Shown: positions 1 through 8,007 of the stretch, piece after piece | Numbering within the stretch: position 1 is the first letter of the stretch | Layout of the letters: the number at the start of each line of letters is the position of its first letter | Source: Chloroflexota bacterium | GTDB lineage: Bacteria; Chloroflexota; Anaerolineae; UBA1429 | Reading direction: 5' to 3' | Assembly (NCBI GenBank): GCA_012515695.1 | Contig: JAAYXX010000190.1 | Coordinates: 1 to 21,448, forward strand | DNA length: 21,448 nt | Program-made: the position numbers and the translations under genes | The notes under the pieces: generated by a model | Told to the model about the DNA's origin: nothing | The model's input: only the letters and a program-made list of their open reading frames with translations | The model's database searches: none

Positions 1-15
1 ATATTGCCGCGCTTA

Positions 16-42
16 CCGCCTTCTCCCCCCGGGAGAAAGCGG
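16..42. repeat. Inverted repeat, possible terminator of an upstream gene
   Basis: TTCTCCC (21-27) pairs with GGGAGAA (31-37) around a 3-nt loop. CCGC (16-19) and GCGG (39-42) extend the stem past one mismatch. No T-tract follows on either strand, so a terminator role for a gene outside the window is only a guess. Confidence 0.4.
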
Positions 43-140
43 CAGGTATGCCGATGCCCGAAGGGCGGATGAGGGCGCCTCCGATTTTGCCCCAGTACTT
101 GATCCGCGAAAAGTTAGTGCCATTGGCCATCCCTGGCGGC

Positions 141-180
141 TCAACTATGCCGGCTGGAAGCCGGCGGTCCAACTATACGG
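141..180. repeat. REP-like palindrome with flanking direct repeat
   Basis: GCCGGCT (149-155) and AGCCGGC (159-165) form a perfect 7-bp hairpin with a 3-nt loop. It is flanked by near-identical CAACTAT copies (142-148 and 170-176). The form resembles interspersed REP-type elements of GC-rich bacteria. No second copy occurs in this window, so its repetitive nature is inferred. Confidence 0.4.
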
Positions 181-312
181 CGTGCCATCTCGTAGGCAGT
201 TGAAACCGCCCATCCCAATGGCTGTGCCGGATTACTTCTCGAATCGTTACTCACTCGACCTCGCCGTCATGGTCGCCCATAGCCCTGGACAGACCTTGCG
301 CCATTCGGCCTA

Positions 313-341
313 TTGACGCCCATCCCATCTTGTGATACAAT
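313..341 (+). promoter_or_regulatory. Sigma70-type promoter of the DeoR regulator and catabolic cluster
   Basis: The -35 box TTGACG (313-318) and -10 box TACAAT (336-341) are separated by exactly 17 nt. Transcription would start near 348, giving a leader of about 36 nt before the ATG at 384. It is the only strong promoter seen upstream of the plus-strand cluster. Confidence 0.7.
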
Positions 342-367
342 CACTTTAGTAAGCCTCAGAAGACATT

Positions 368-382
368 CGAAAGAAAACGAAA
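368..382 (+). promoter_or_regulatory. Candidate DeoR-family operator (CGAAA direct repeat)
   Basis: Two CGAAA copies (368-372 and 378-382) lie exactly 10 bp apart, one helical turn, between the predicted transcription start and the regulator's ATG. Several DeoR-family sugar regulators (for example AgaR) bind short direct TTTC/GAAA-type repeats, so autoregulation here is plausible. This is inference. The stretch also takes the place of a good ribosome binding site, because no GGAG-like sequence precedes the ATG. Confidence 0.35.
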
Positions 383-383
383 C

Positions 384-1157
384 ATGCAGCGTCGGTTGTA
401 TAGGCAAGAACGCCTTGATCTCATCCTTCAAGAATTGCAGGCAATGGGCAGCGTCTCGGTGACGGAACTCACCGAGCTACTGGGCGTGTCCGCCGTTACC
501 GTGCGCTCTGATCTAGACGAGCTAGAGCGTAGCGGGCGCGTGTTGCGTACCCACGGCGGCGCTATTCCCGCCCACACCGGCGAAGGCGCGCTCTCTTTTG
601 CCGTGCGCCAGCGCGAGAACGTCCAATCCAAGGAGCGCATCGCCGCCGCCGCCGCCGAACTGGTCACCGACGGCGATTCCATCGTGCTGGACGCCAGCAC
701 CACCGCCTGGCATATGGCCCGCTACCTCTACAGCAAGCGCGACCTGACCGTGCTCACCACCGGGCTATATGTAGCGCTGGAGCTGTTGCGCTCTCCCGGC
801 ATCTCGGTGATGGTTCCGGGCGGCCCCATCTGGCGGGAAGCCGCCTCCATCGTCGGCACGTGGGACAGCAGCATTCTTGAGAAGGGCAACCTGCAAAAAG
901 GCTTTTTCGGCGGACGCGGGTTGACGCTGGAAGAGGGCCTGACCGATGCCAACCCGGAAGAAGTGGCCCTGAAGCGCAAGCTGGTTTCCCTGGTGCGCCA
1001 GGTCAATGTGCTCGTAGACGGCTCCAAGTTCGGCAAGGTCGCCTTTGCCTCCTGTGCCCTGCCGCAAGAGATCCACTGCATCATCACCGACGAGCACGCG
1101 CCAGCCGAGATGATCAAAGAGCTACAAACCCAGGACGTCAAGGTTATCCAGGTATAG
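384..1157 (+). CDS. DeoR/GlpR-family transcriptional regulator
   Basis: 257 residues, the normal length for the family. The N-terminal winged helix-turn-helix spans about residues 5-60 and shows the typical pattern: an RQERLDLIL opening, a recognition region around VSAVTVRSDLDELE (36-49), and an RTHGGA wing. The rest matches the DeoRC sensor domain, which binds phosphorylated sugars (isomerase-like fold), including the region around LVDGSKFGKVAF. It heads the catabolic cluster in the same direction, so it most likely represses that cluster and itself, with a sugar phosphate from the pathway as inducer. The effector is unknown. The start is preceded by a promoter at 313-341 but by only a weak ribosome binding site. 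Confidence in family is high; the regulon is inferred from position. Confidence 0.93.
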   Translation: MQRRLYRQERLDLILQELQAMGSVSVTELTELLGVSAVTVRSDLDELERSGRVLRTHGGAIPAHTGEGALSFAVRQRENVQSKERIAAAAAELVTDGDSIVLDASTTAWHMARYLYSKRDLTVLTTGLYVALELLRSPGISVMVPGGPIWREAASIVGTWDSSILEKGNLQKGFFGGRGLTLEEGLTDANPEEVALKRKLVSLVRQVNVLVDGSKFGKVAFASCALPQEIHCIITDEHAPAEMIKELQTQDVKVIQV

Positions 1158-1205
1158 CAGGCAACGCGGCCCCGTGTTGTCGCTGTATATCGCATGTGCA
1201 CTCGC

Positions 1206-1219
1206 AATCGCTCGCGATT
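1206..1219 (+). promoter_or_regulatory. 14-bp inverted repeat upstream of the isomerase gene
   Basis: AATCGC and GCGATT form a perfect inverted repeat with a 2-nt centre. It sits 2 bp before the AAAGGAGG ribosome binding site of the sugar isomerase. It could be an operator or a small leader hairpin. No second copy was found in the window. Confidence 0.3.
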
Positions 1220-1234
1220 CTCAAAGGAGGATAT

Positions 1235-2470
1235 ATGGAAACCTGGCAGGAAAGCTTCAAGGTATTGGCCGACAGACTCTGCCGCTCTGGCGTGAATGTT
1301 GACGCGGTCAAAGCTGCCCTCAAGACGCAATGGATCGAGACCCCCTCGTGGGGCTATGCCGATTCGGGCACACGCTTCAAGGTGTTCAAGCAGGCCGGCG
1401 CCGCTCGCACCACCTACGAAAAGCTGGCCGACGCCGCCCAGGTTCACAAGTACACCGGCATCGCCCCTTCCGTCGCCCTGCACATCCCCTGGGACAAGGT
1501 GGACGACTATGCCGACCTGAACGCCTACGCCCAATCGCTGGGCCTCACCCTGGGCGCGATTAACCCCAACCTCTTCCAGGATAGCGAGTACAAGCTGGGC
1601 AGCCTGTGCAACCCAGACCCCAACATCCGCCGGATGGCCGTGGACCACATGCTCGAATGCATTGACATCGCCAAGACTGTCGGCTCGGAGGTCATCAGCC
1701 TGTGGCTGGCCGACGGAACCAGCTCCCCTGGTCAGGATAACATCCGCGACCGCATGCACCGCCTGGTAGACACGCTGACAGAAGTATATGCCGCCATGCC
1801 CGCCCCCATGCGCCTGCTGATCGAATACAAGTTCTTTGAGCCAGCCTTCTATCACACCGATCTGGGCGACTGGGGTATGGCAATGCTCGTCGCGCAAAAG
1901 CTGGGCGAGCGAGCGCAGGTGTTGGTTGACCTGGGCCATCACCCGCTGGGCACCAACATCGAGCAGATCGTTGCCCTGCTGATCGACGAAGGCCGCCTGG
2001 GTGGGTTCCATTTCAACAACAAAAAATACGCCGACGACGACCTGACCGTGGGTTCCATCAACCCCTACGAGCTGTTCCTGATCTACAACGAACTCGTCGC
2101 GGGCGATATGGACCCGGCAGTCAACATGAACGTGGCCTACATGATCGACGAGAGCATCAACATCAAGCCCAAAGTCGCCAGCATGATCCAGTCCGTGGTT
2201 AACGTGCAAGAAGCCTATGCGCGCGCCCTGCTCGTCGACCGCGCCAGGCTGAAGGAAGCCCAGTTGTCTGGCGACGTCGTTACCGCTGAGGAAACCCTGC
2301 TCGACGCCTATCGCACCGACGTGCGGCCTCTCCTGGCGGCTGTGCGCGTCGAGATGGGCCTGGCCCCCAACCCCCTGGCCGCCTATCAGGCCAGCGGCTA
2401 TTATGAAAAGGTGTGCGCCGAGCGCCAGGCCGCGAATGGCGGTGGCGAGGGCGGATACCTAGGAGCATAA
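1235..2470 (+). CDS. rhaI: L-rhamnose isomerase-like sugar isomerase (RhaI type)
   Basis: 411 residues from the ATG at 1235, chosen because a strong AAAGGAGG site lies just upstream; an in-frame ATG at 1196 has none. The sequence matches the TIM-barrel isomerases related to Pseudomonas stutzeri L-rhamnose isomerase, not the RhaA type. Candidate metal and catalytic residues are visible: Glu197 (in LLIEYKFFEP), Asp232 and His235/236 (VDLGHHPLG), His259 (GFHFNN), the DDD run at 267-269 and Asp305 (MIDES). The family interconverts L-rhamnose and L-rhamnulose and is known to accept other aldoses such as D-allose. No rhamnulokinase is nearby and the neighbours are hexitol/ketose phosphate enzymes, so the true substrate may not be rhamnose. 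The aldolase gene starts 4 nt after its stop, so the two are translated together. Confidence 0.88.
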   Translation: METWQESFKVLADRLCRSGVNVDAVKAALKTQWIETPSWGYADSGTRFKVFKQAGAARTTYEKLADAAQVHKYTGIAPSVALHIPWDKVDDYADLNAYAQSLGLTLGAINPNLFQDSEYKLGSLCNPDPNIRRMAVDHMLECIDIAKTVGSEVISLWLADGTSSPGQDNIRDRMHRLVDTLTEVYAAMPAPMRLLIEYKFFEPAFYHTDLGDWGMAMLVAQKLGERAQVLVDLGHHPLGTNIEQIVALLIDEGRLGGFHFNNKKYADDDLTVGSINPYELFLIYNELVAGDMDPAVNMNVAYMIDESINIKPKVASMIQSVVNVQEAYARALLVDRARLKEAQLSGDVVTAEETLLDAYRTDVRPLLAAVRVEMGLAPNPLAAYQASGYYEKVCAERQAANGGGEGGYLGA

Positions 2471-2474
2471 GACA

Positions 2475-3242
2475 ATGGCAGATGCACAACAAACCCTTCA
2501 AGCCCTGGTAGAAATGTCCAATGAGCTAGGCCGCCCCGAACGCGACTTGGTTATCTTGGGAGAGGGCAACACCTCCGCCCTGTGCGATGACGGAAGCTTT
2601 TACGTCAAGGCCAGCGGCACCGAACTACGCACCATCGACGCCGACGGTTTTGTCCGCGTCTGGGTAGCGCCAGTGGCCGCCCTGGCCGACCAGGCCAGCC
2701 TGTCAGACGACGACCTGAAGGCCGCCCTGGAAGCAGCCAAGGTAGACGCCACGAACAAGCGCCGCCCCTCCGTAGAGACAGTATTGCACGCTCTGGCGCT
2801 GTCCGAGACGAGCGCGAAATTCGTGGGGCACACGCACCCCGTAGCGGTGAACGCCCTGATGTGCTCCGTGGCCGTGACAGACGCCATCTCCGGGCGGCTG
2901 TTCCCCGATGAGATCGTCGTCTGCGGCCCGGCCCCGGCCTATGTGCCCTACACCGACCCCGGCCTGCCGCTCGCCAGAGCGGTCCGCGACGCGTTCCACC
3001 GCTTTCAGGACGAGTGGGGCATGTCGCCCAAGGTCGTGCTGATGCAGAACCACGGCTTGATCGCTCTGGGGTCTTCGCCCAGAGAAGTCAATAGCATTTC
3101 CGAAATGTATGTCAAGACCTGCCGTATCCTCGCCGGAAGCTATGCCTTCGGCGGACCACATTTCCTGACGGATGAAGCTGTCCAGCGCATTCACACCCGC
3201 CCGGATGAACTCTACCGGCGCACGCAGCTCAAGCTGGGCTGA
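2475..3242 (+). CDS. Class II aldolase/adducin-family protein
   Basis: 255 residues, with an AGGAG site before the ATG. The class II aldolase features are present: GEGNTS (29-34) and KASGTE (45-50) in the substrate-phosphate region, a possible catalytic acid Glu101 in RPSVETVLH, the zinc pair His119/His121 in the GHTHP motif, and His193 in QNHGLIALG. Relatives cleave ketose 1-phosphates (L-fuculose-, L-rhamnulose- or ribulose-phosphate type) to dihydroxyacetone phosphate and an aldehyde, or act as epimerases. It directly follows the isomerase with a 4-nt gap, which fits an isomerase-then-aldolase route. The kinase that would supply a ketose 1-phosphate is not adjacent; the downstream PfkB enzyme is the only candidate here. 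Family assignment is firm, the substrate is not. Confidence 0.88.
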   Translation: MADAQQTLQALVEMSNELGRPERDLVILGEGNTSALCDDGSFYVKASGTELRTIDADGFVRVWVAPVAALADQASLSDDDLKAALEAAKVDATNKRRPSVETVLHALALSETSAKFVGHTHPVAVNALMCSVAVTDAISGRLFPDEIVVCGPAPAYVPYTDPGLPLARAVRDAFHRFQDEWGMSPKVVLMQNHGLIALGSSPREVNSISEMYVKTCRILAGSYAFGGPHFLTDEAVQRIHTRPDELYRRTQLKLG

Positions 3243-3272
3243 TGGTCGTCCGTACAATAAAGGAGAACTCTT

Positions 3273-5048
3273 ATGAACCACGATCAACTCTATGCAGACC
3301 CCAAGCTGGCCGCCTTCAAACGGGGAGACGCAGCAGTCCCCGCCAGGTACTGGCTGTGGCCTCTCTACGGGGCGGGCCTGGAGAGCTTGGGCCTGGATGA
3401 CAAGCCCATCCAGGTGGACACCCCTACCTGCGGCCCAGACGAACTCCTCGTGCGGCATGACGCCGTCGGGCTGTGCTTCTCGGATATCAAGGTCATCAAG
3501 GCCGGGGAAACCCACCCCCGCCTGACGGGCCGCGATATGAAAAAGAACCCGGTGGTGCTGGGCCATGAGGTGGCGCTGACCGTTATCCAGGTGGGCGAGA
3601 ACCGCAAGGACCAGTTCAAGCCAGGGGACCGTTTTATCGTTCAGGCAGACATCTACTACAAGGGCCAGGGTATTGCCTACGGCTATGCGCTGCAAGGCGG
3701 CCTGTCCCAGTTCAACATCATCGGCAAGGAACTCTTGGAAGGCGACGAGGGGTGCTACCTGCTGCCGGTTCAGCCAGAAACGGGCTATGCCCAGGCCGCC
3801 CTTACCGAGCCGTGGGCCTGTGTCACCGCCTCCTACGATGTCAAGTATCGGGCGGGCTGGAAGCCCGGCGGCGTCGTGGTCATCGCAGCGGGGCCGGGCA
3901 ACCGCGAAGACTATGTGCTGGGTATGCCCCCCTATGACGGCGGACAGCCCCCCGCGCAGATCATCACCCTGGGCGTGAGCGCAGCCCTCGCCAACGAACT
4001 GCGCCAGCGCGCCGCGTCCGACGGCTTCAAGCTGACCGAGTTGGGCGCTCCTGACGCCAATACGCTGGCCGAGGCCCTGCAAGCCGCCGGACAGGCCGGA
4101 TTCGACGACATCGTGATGCTCGGCCCTGACGTGGCCCTGTATGAGTTGCTGGAACCCGCCGCCAACAAAAGCTGCATCCTCAACATCGTGGGCGCACAAG
4201 CCCTCGAGGGCACAGCCCAGGTCGACGTGGGCCGCCTGCACTATGATAACCTCAGCCTGGTCGGCACAGACGGCGACATGATCGCGATGGCCTACGAGCC
4301 GGTTCGAACCGAGCTAAAGGCCGGCGGCAAGGCAGCCTTTATCGGCGCAGCTGGGCCAATGGGCCAGATGCACGTGCAGCGCGTGCTCGAAGCCGCCGAA
4401 CCGCCCCGGCTGGCCGTTGCCACCGACCTGATCCCGGAGCGCCTGGAAGTCACCCGCACCAAGTACACCCAACTCATCGAGGCCAGGCGCAACGAGATCC
4501 AACTCGAACTACGCACCCCTGAGGGCAAGTCGCCCGCCGAGTTCAACGCCAGTCTGGTGGAAATGACCGGTGGCGCGGGCTTTGACGACATCGTCGTGCT
4601 GGCCCCCAGCGCGGGCGTCGTCGCTGGCGCGGTGCCCATGCTGGCCGCCAACGGCGTCATGAACATCTTTGCGGGCCTCTCCCGTGGGACCAAAGCACCC
4701 ATCGACCTGAGCGCCGTCGCGAACAAGGGCGTGCGCTTCACCGGAACCAGTGGCTCTGCCATCCGCGACCTGCGGAACATGCTTACTGCCGCCGAAAGTG
4801 GACAGTTGAACCCCAACCTGTCCGTGGCCGCCGTATCCGGCATGATGGGCGTCAAGCACGGGCTGGAAGGTGTCGTCAACCAGACCTTCCCCGGCAAGGT
4901 CGTCATCTATCCTCAAATCCTCGATTTCCCCGTCACCACCCTGGAGGAACTCGAGCACGTCCTACCCAACGTCTATGCCAAGTTAGGCCCTAATCATTCC
5001 TGGACCGTCGAGGCAGAGGCGGAATTCCTGAAGGAGCTACTGCCATGA
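3273..5048 (+). CDS. Zinc-dependent MDR dehydrogenase, L-sorbose-1-phosphate reductase-like, with duplicated Rossmann half
   Basis: 591 residues, clearly longer than the roughly 350-430 of ordinary medium-chain dehydrogenases. AAAGGAGAA precedes the ATG. Residues 45-190 are the GroES-like catalytic domain, with candidate zinc ligands Cys68 (GLCFSD), His98-Glu99 (LGHEV) and Glu179 (EPWAC). The motifs GLCFSDIKVIK, LQGGLSQFNII and PVQPETGYA resemble SorE-type enzymes, which reduce L-sorbose 1-phosphate to glucitol 6-phosphate. The structural-zinc four-Cys lobe is missing. A first nucleotide-binding half starts near 199 (GGVVVIAAGPG) and a second near 351 (GGKAAFIGAAGPMG). Both contain a GFDDIV segment (276-281 and 436-441). 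It overlaps the next gene by 4 bp (ATGA), so translation is coupled to the sorbitol-phosphate dehydrogenase, its expected pathway partner. Confidence 0.85.
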   Translation: MNHDQLYADPKLAAFKRGDAAVPARYWLWPLYGAGLESLGLDDKPIQVDTPTCGPDELLVRHDAVGLCFSDIKVIKAGETHPRLTGRDMKKNPVVLGHEVALTVIQVGENRKDQFKPGDRFIVQADIYYKGQGIAYGYALQGGLSQFNIIGKELLEGDEGCYLLPVQPETGYAQAALTEPWACVTASYDVKYRAGWKPGGVVVIAAGPGNREDYVLGMPPYDGGQPPAQIITLGVSAALANELRQRAASDGFKLTELGAPDANTLAEALQAAGQAGFDDIVMLGPDVALYELLEPAANKSCILNIVGAQALEGTAQVDVGRLHYDNLSLVGTDGDMIAMAYEPVRTELKAGGKAAFIGAAGPMGQMHVQRVLEAAEPPRLAVATDLIPERLEVTRTKYTQLIEARRNEIQLELRTPEGKSPAEFNASLVEMTGGAGFDDIVVLAPSAGVVAGAVPMLAANGVMNIFAGLSRGTKAPIDLSAVANKGVRFTGTSGSAIRDLRNMLTAAESGQLNPNLSVAAVSGMMGVKHGLEGVVNQTFPGKVVIYPQILDFPVTTLEELEHVLPNVYAKLGPNHSWTVEAEAEFLKELLP

Positions 5049-5842
5049 CCGACTGCCGTCGTTTGATAAACAAAACCGCCATCGTCACCGGTGCCGCACA
5101 GGGTCTGGGAGAGGCATTGGCCCACCGCCTGGCGCGAGAGGGCGCTCAGGTCGTCGTAGCCGACATCATGGATGACAAGGCCGAGGCTGTGGCGAAAACC
5201 ATTGCCGAGACCTATGGCGTCAAGACCCTGTGGGCACACGCCGACGTTACCAACCTGGAACAGTTTGAGCAAGTGGTGGCGCACACCGTGGCCGAGTTTG
5301 GCCGCCTGGATATCGCCGTTTCCAACGCGGGCATCCTCACCGCCGGGGCGCTCACCGAAATCGACCCGGCCCGCTGGCGCAAGGTGATCGAGGTCAACCT
5401 GGTGGGCTATTTCAACGTGGCCCGTGCCGCCGCCCGCCCGATGATGGAGCAAAAGAGCGGCGCCATCATTCAGATCAACTCGAAATCGGGCAAGAAAGGC
5501 AGCTCCAAGAACTCGGCGTATGCAGCCAGCAAGTTCGGCGGCATCGGCCTGACCCAAAGCCTCGCCCTGGAACTGGCCGAGTATGGCATTCGGGTCAATG
5601 CCATCTGCCCCGGCAACCTGCTAGACTCGCCCCTGTGGGTGGACAGCCTGTACGAGCAGTACGCCAAGAGATGGGGCATCACCCCCGAAGAAGTGCGCGC
5701 CAAGTATCTCGGCCAGGTTCCCCTGGGGCGTGGATGCGTATATAATGATGTGGCGAATGTGATGGTCTTTCTCGCGTCAGACGAGTCTTCCTACATGACC
5801 GGACAAGCCATCAACGTAACGGGCGGCCAGGAGATGCACTAG
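5045..5842 (+). CDS. srlD: Short-chain dehydrogenase, sorbitol-6-phosphate 2-dehydrogenase-like
   Basis: 265 residues, a classical SDR. It shows the cofactor motif TGAAQGLG (15-22), Asp40 after the second beta strand (VVVAD, favouring NAD), NAG (94-96), and the catalytic set Ser146, Tyr159, Lys163. The segment INSKSGKKGSSKNSAYAASK, the CPGNLLDSPLW stretch and the C-terminal TGQAINVTGGQEMH are characteristic of SrlD/GutD/SorD enzymes, which oxidise D-sorbitol 6-phosphate to fructose 6-phosphate. The start overlaps the stop of the sorbose-phosphate-reductase-like gene by 4 bp, matching the two-step route L-sorbose 1-phosphate to sorbitol 6-phosphate to fructose 6-phosphate. No PTS import gene is present, so how the phosphorylated substrate arises is open. 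Confidence 0.85.
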   Translation: MTDCRRLINKTAIVTGAAQGLGEALAHRLAREGAQVVVADIMDDKAEAVAKTIAETYGVKTLWAHADVTNLEQFEQVVAHTVAEFGRLDIAVSNAGILTAGALTEIDPARWRKVIEVNLVGYFNVARAAARPMMEQKSGAIIQINSKSGKKGSSKNSAYAASKFGGIGLTQSLALELAEYGIRVNAICPGNLLDSPLWVDSLYEQYAKRWGITPEEVRAKYLGQVPLGRGCVYNDVANVMVFLASDESSYMTGQAINVTGGQEMH

Positions 5843-5893
5843 TCCATGCCTTCCACCGCAAACCTGCATTCTTCTGACCCGCGAGGAGCGAAT

Positions 5894-7078
5894 ATGCGCC
5901 AGCAAGCAGTGATCCTGGGGGCCGGGAATGTGGGCCGGGGTTTTCTCGGCCAACTCTTCTCGGAATCAGGATACAACGTAACTTTTGTAGATATAGACCA
6001 GCCCTTGATCGAGGCCCTGCGCTCGCGGGGCAGCTATACCATCCGGCTGGTGAACAACGAAAAGACGGAGCAGGTCCAGGTCGGGCCTGTCTCCGGCTTG
6101 TTGAGTACTGACGTGCAAGCCGTCGCTCAGGTGGTGGCCTCGGCCACCATCGGGGCGACGGCTGTGGGTGCGCGGGTGCTGCCCTACATCGCCCCTACCC
6201 TGGCGGCGGGCATCACCCTGCGCGCCAGACAAGGCGTGCAGGCCCCACTCAATATCATCGTCTGCGAGAACCTCAAGGGCGCGGCGGCCTACCTGCGCGG
6301 TCTGGTAGTCGAACACCTCGACGAACAGGCGCGCGCCTATCTGGCAGATCACGTCGGCTTTGTCGATACGGTCATCGGACGGATGGTTCCCGAACTGCCC
6401 GCCGCGTTGCGGGCACAAGACCCCTCGCTGATCATCGTCGAGCCGTACAAGGAACTGCCGGTAGACCGCTCCGGGTTCGTAGGGGAAATTCCCACCATCG
6501 TGGGGATGGAGCCTTGCGACAATTTCCCCCTGTATACCGCCCGCAAGCTGTATCTGCACAACGCGGGGCACGCCGTTCTGGCGTATCTGGGCTATCGGCG
6601 CGGCCATACCCTGGGCTATGAGGCGCTAGAAGACCCCGATATTCGCCCGATCCTCGACGCCGCCCTGGACGAGTCGGTGCAGGGCATCGTGGCGCGCTAT
6701 GGCGCATCAGCCGACTGGCTCAAGGCGCATGTGGCCGATCTGCTGCAACGGTTCGCCAACCGCGTGCTGGCCGACCCGGTGTTGCGCCTGGGCCGCGACC
6801 CGCTTCGCAAGTTGGCCCCGTCTGACCGACTGGTGGGGGCGGCCCGTACCGCCGAGGCGGCGGGCATCGTGCCCGTCAACCTGGCGTGGGCCATCGCCGG
6901 GGCGTTGGCTTTTGACACCCCGGAAGACCCCATCGCCGTCTCTTTGCAAGAGCGCATCAAGGCGGAGGGACTGGAAGCGGTCATGACGGATGTCTGCCAG
7001 ATAGACGCCCAGGAACCGCTAGGCAAAGTAGTGTTGGAACGTTACCGGCTGTTGCGTGAGGAGGCCCGCTGGCAATGA
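5894..7078 (+). CDS. mtlD: Mannitol-1-phosphate 5-dehydrogenase-like polyol dehydrogenase
   Basis: 394 residues from the ATG at 5894, preferred over 5846 because GAGGAG lies at the right distance and the protein then begins directly with the first beta strand. ILGAGNVGRGFLG (7-19) is the NAD-binding glycine loop, followed by FVDID. The polyol-dehydrogenase active-site signature K-x4-N-x2-H is present as Lys218, Asn223 and His226 (ARKLYLHNAGHA). Length and motifs match MtlD, which interconverts mannitol 1-phosphate and fructose 6-phosphate using NAD. It ends in a 4-bp ATGA overlap with the PfkB kinase gene, so the two are translationally coupled. A role on another hexitol or alditol phosphate is possible. 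Confidence 0.85.
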   Translation: MRQQAVILGAGNVGRGFLGQLFSESGYNVTFVDIDQPLIEALRSRGSYTIRLVNNEKTEQVQVGPVSGLLSTDVQAVAQVVASATIGATAVGARVLPYIAPTLAAGITLRARQGVQAPLNIIVCENLKGAAAYLRGLVVEHLDEQARAYLADHVGFVDTVIGRMVPELPAALRAQDPSLIIVEPYKELPVDRSGFVGEIPTIVGMEPCDNFPLYTARKLYLHNAGHAVLAYLGYRRGHTLGYEALEDPDIRPILDAALDESVQGIVARYGASADWLKAHVADLLQRFANRVLADPVLRLGRDPLRKLAPSDRLVGAARTAEAAGIVPVNLAWAIAGALAFDTPEDPIAVSLQERIKAEGLEAVMTDVCQIDAQEPLGKVVLERYRLLREEARWQ

Positions 7079-8007
7079 TTTACACGGTGACACTTAACCC
7101 CACCATAGACCGCACCATCCACTTCCCCGCCCTGAAGATAGGGGAACTGAACCGGGCGACGGATTCGCGCACCGACCTGAGCGGCAAAGGGATCAACGTC
7201 TCGGTGACGCTGGGCCGCTTTGGCGTGGAAACGGTGATTACCGGCTTCATCGCCGGGGTCTATGGTCAGGTTCTGCTGGAAGGACTGCGCTCCCAGGGCT
7301 ATACCTGCGATTTCACGGAGGTGGCCGGGGAAACCCGCTCCAACATCACCGTCATCGACCAAGCCACTGGCGTAACCACCAAGCTAAACGAACCCGGCCC
7401 CACAGTGACCGAGGACGACCTGTGCGCGTTCGAGGAGCGTTTGGTCGGGCACATCCAGAAGGGAGACTTGTGCGTGCTGTCGGGCGCTCTGCCCCCCGGC
7501 GCGCCCGTCGATACCTACGCGCATCTGGTCAGGGCCATCCAGGCCAAAGGCGGCTGGGCAGCGTTGGACACCAGCGGCCCTGCTCTGGCTGAAGGCTGCC
7601 GGGCGCGACCCGATTTCATCAAGCCCAATTTCGACGAGGCACTCTCCCTTACCCAAAACCGCATGGATACCCCCGTCGCCCTGGTCAAGGGGCTGGAATC
7701 CATCCTGGCGATGGGGCCAAGGCGAGTATTGCTCTCGCTGGGTGCGCGAGGGGCCGCCGTCGCCAGCGACGACTATGTCTGGCTGGCCCGCCCCCCGCAA
7801 ATCAAGGAGGTCAGCGCCGTTGGCGCGGGCGACGCCCTGATGGCCGGGGCGCTGTGGGCCTGGGAACAAAACTTGCCCACCGAGGAAATCTTGCGCTGGG
7901 CCACGGCTGCCGGTACCGCTACGGCCACCGAAGACGGCACCGCCATTCCCTCCTGGGAACGCATCAAGCAGGTCTACGAACAGGTACAGGTAACCCGCTT
8001 GAAATAA
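7075..8007 (+). CDS. fruK: PfkB-family kinase, 1-phosphofructokinase type
   Basis: 310 residues, the usual length. The N-terminal TLNPTIDRTI (6-15) and LSGKGIN (35-41) are typical of the FruK/LacC branch, which phosphorylates a phosphorylated ketose such as fructose 1-phosphate or tagatose 6-phosphate. VGAGDALMAGAL (249-260) carries the anion hole and the catalytic base Asp253. Its start overlaps the mannitol-phosphate dehydrogenase stop by 4 bp. It would turn the ketose phosphate made by the upstream dehydrogenases into a bisphosphate for glycolysis. It is also the only sugar kinase in the cluster, so a relaxed first-phosphorylation role cannot be excluded. Family is firm; exact substrate is inferred. 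Confidence 0.85.
   Translation: MIYTVTLNPTIDRTIHFPALKIGELNRATDSRTDLSGKGINVSVTLGRFGVETVITGFIAGVYGQVLLEGLRSQGYTCDFTEVAGETRSNITVIDQATGVTTKLNEPGPTVTEDDLCAFEERLVGHIQKGDLCVLSGALPPGAPVDTYAHLVRAIQAKGGWAALDTSGPALAEGCRARPDFIKPNFDEALSLTQNRMDTPVALVKGLESILAMGPRRVLLSLGARGAAVASDDYVWLARPPQIKEVSAVGAGDALMAGALWAWEQNLPTEEILRWATAAGTATATEDGTAIPSWERIKQVYEQVQVTRLK

Larger units (their letters stand above)
1..383. other. Non-coding leader of the catabolic cluster
   Basis: No convincing coding region was found on either strand in these 383 bases. The stretch holds an inverted repeat near its left edge, a REP-like hairpin with flanking direct repeats, and, close to its right end, a sigma70-type promoter and a CGAAA direct repeat just before the regulator start. 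These are listed separately. The gene upstream of the window is not visible. Confidence 0.7.

Noticed and set aside
728..2209. 493-residue minus-strand open frame opposite the regulator and isomerase
   Set aside because: It spans two genes and their intergenic region and has no family motifs.
2703..4241. 512-residue open frame on the minus strand across the aldolase and sorbose-phosphate reductase-like genes
   Set aside because: It covers two well-supported plus-strand genes and shows no recognisable domain.
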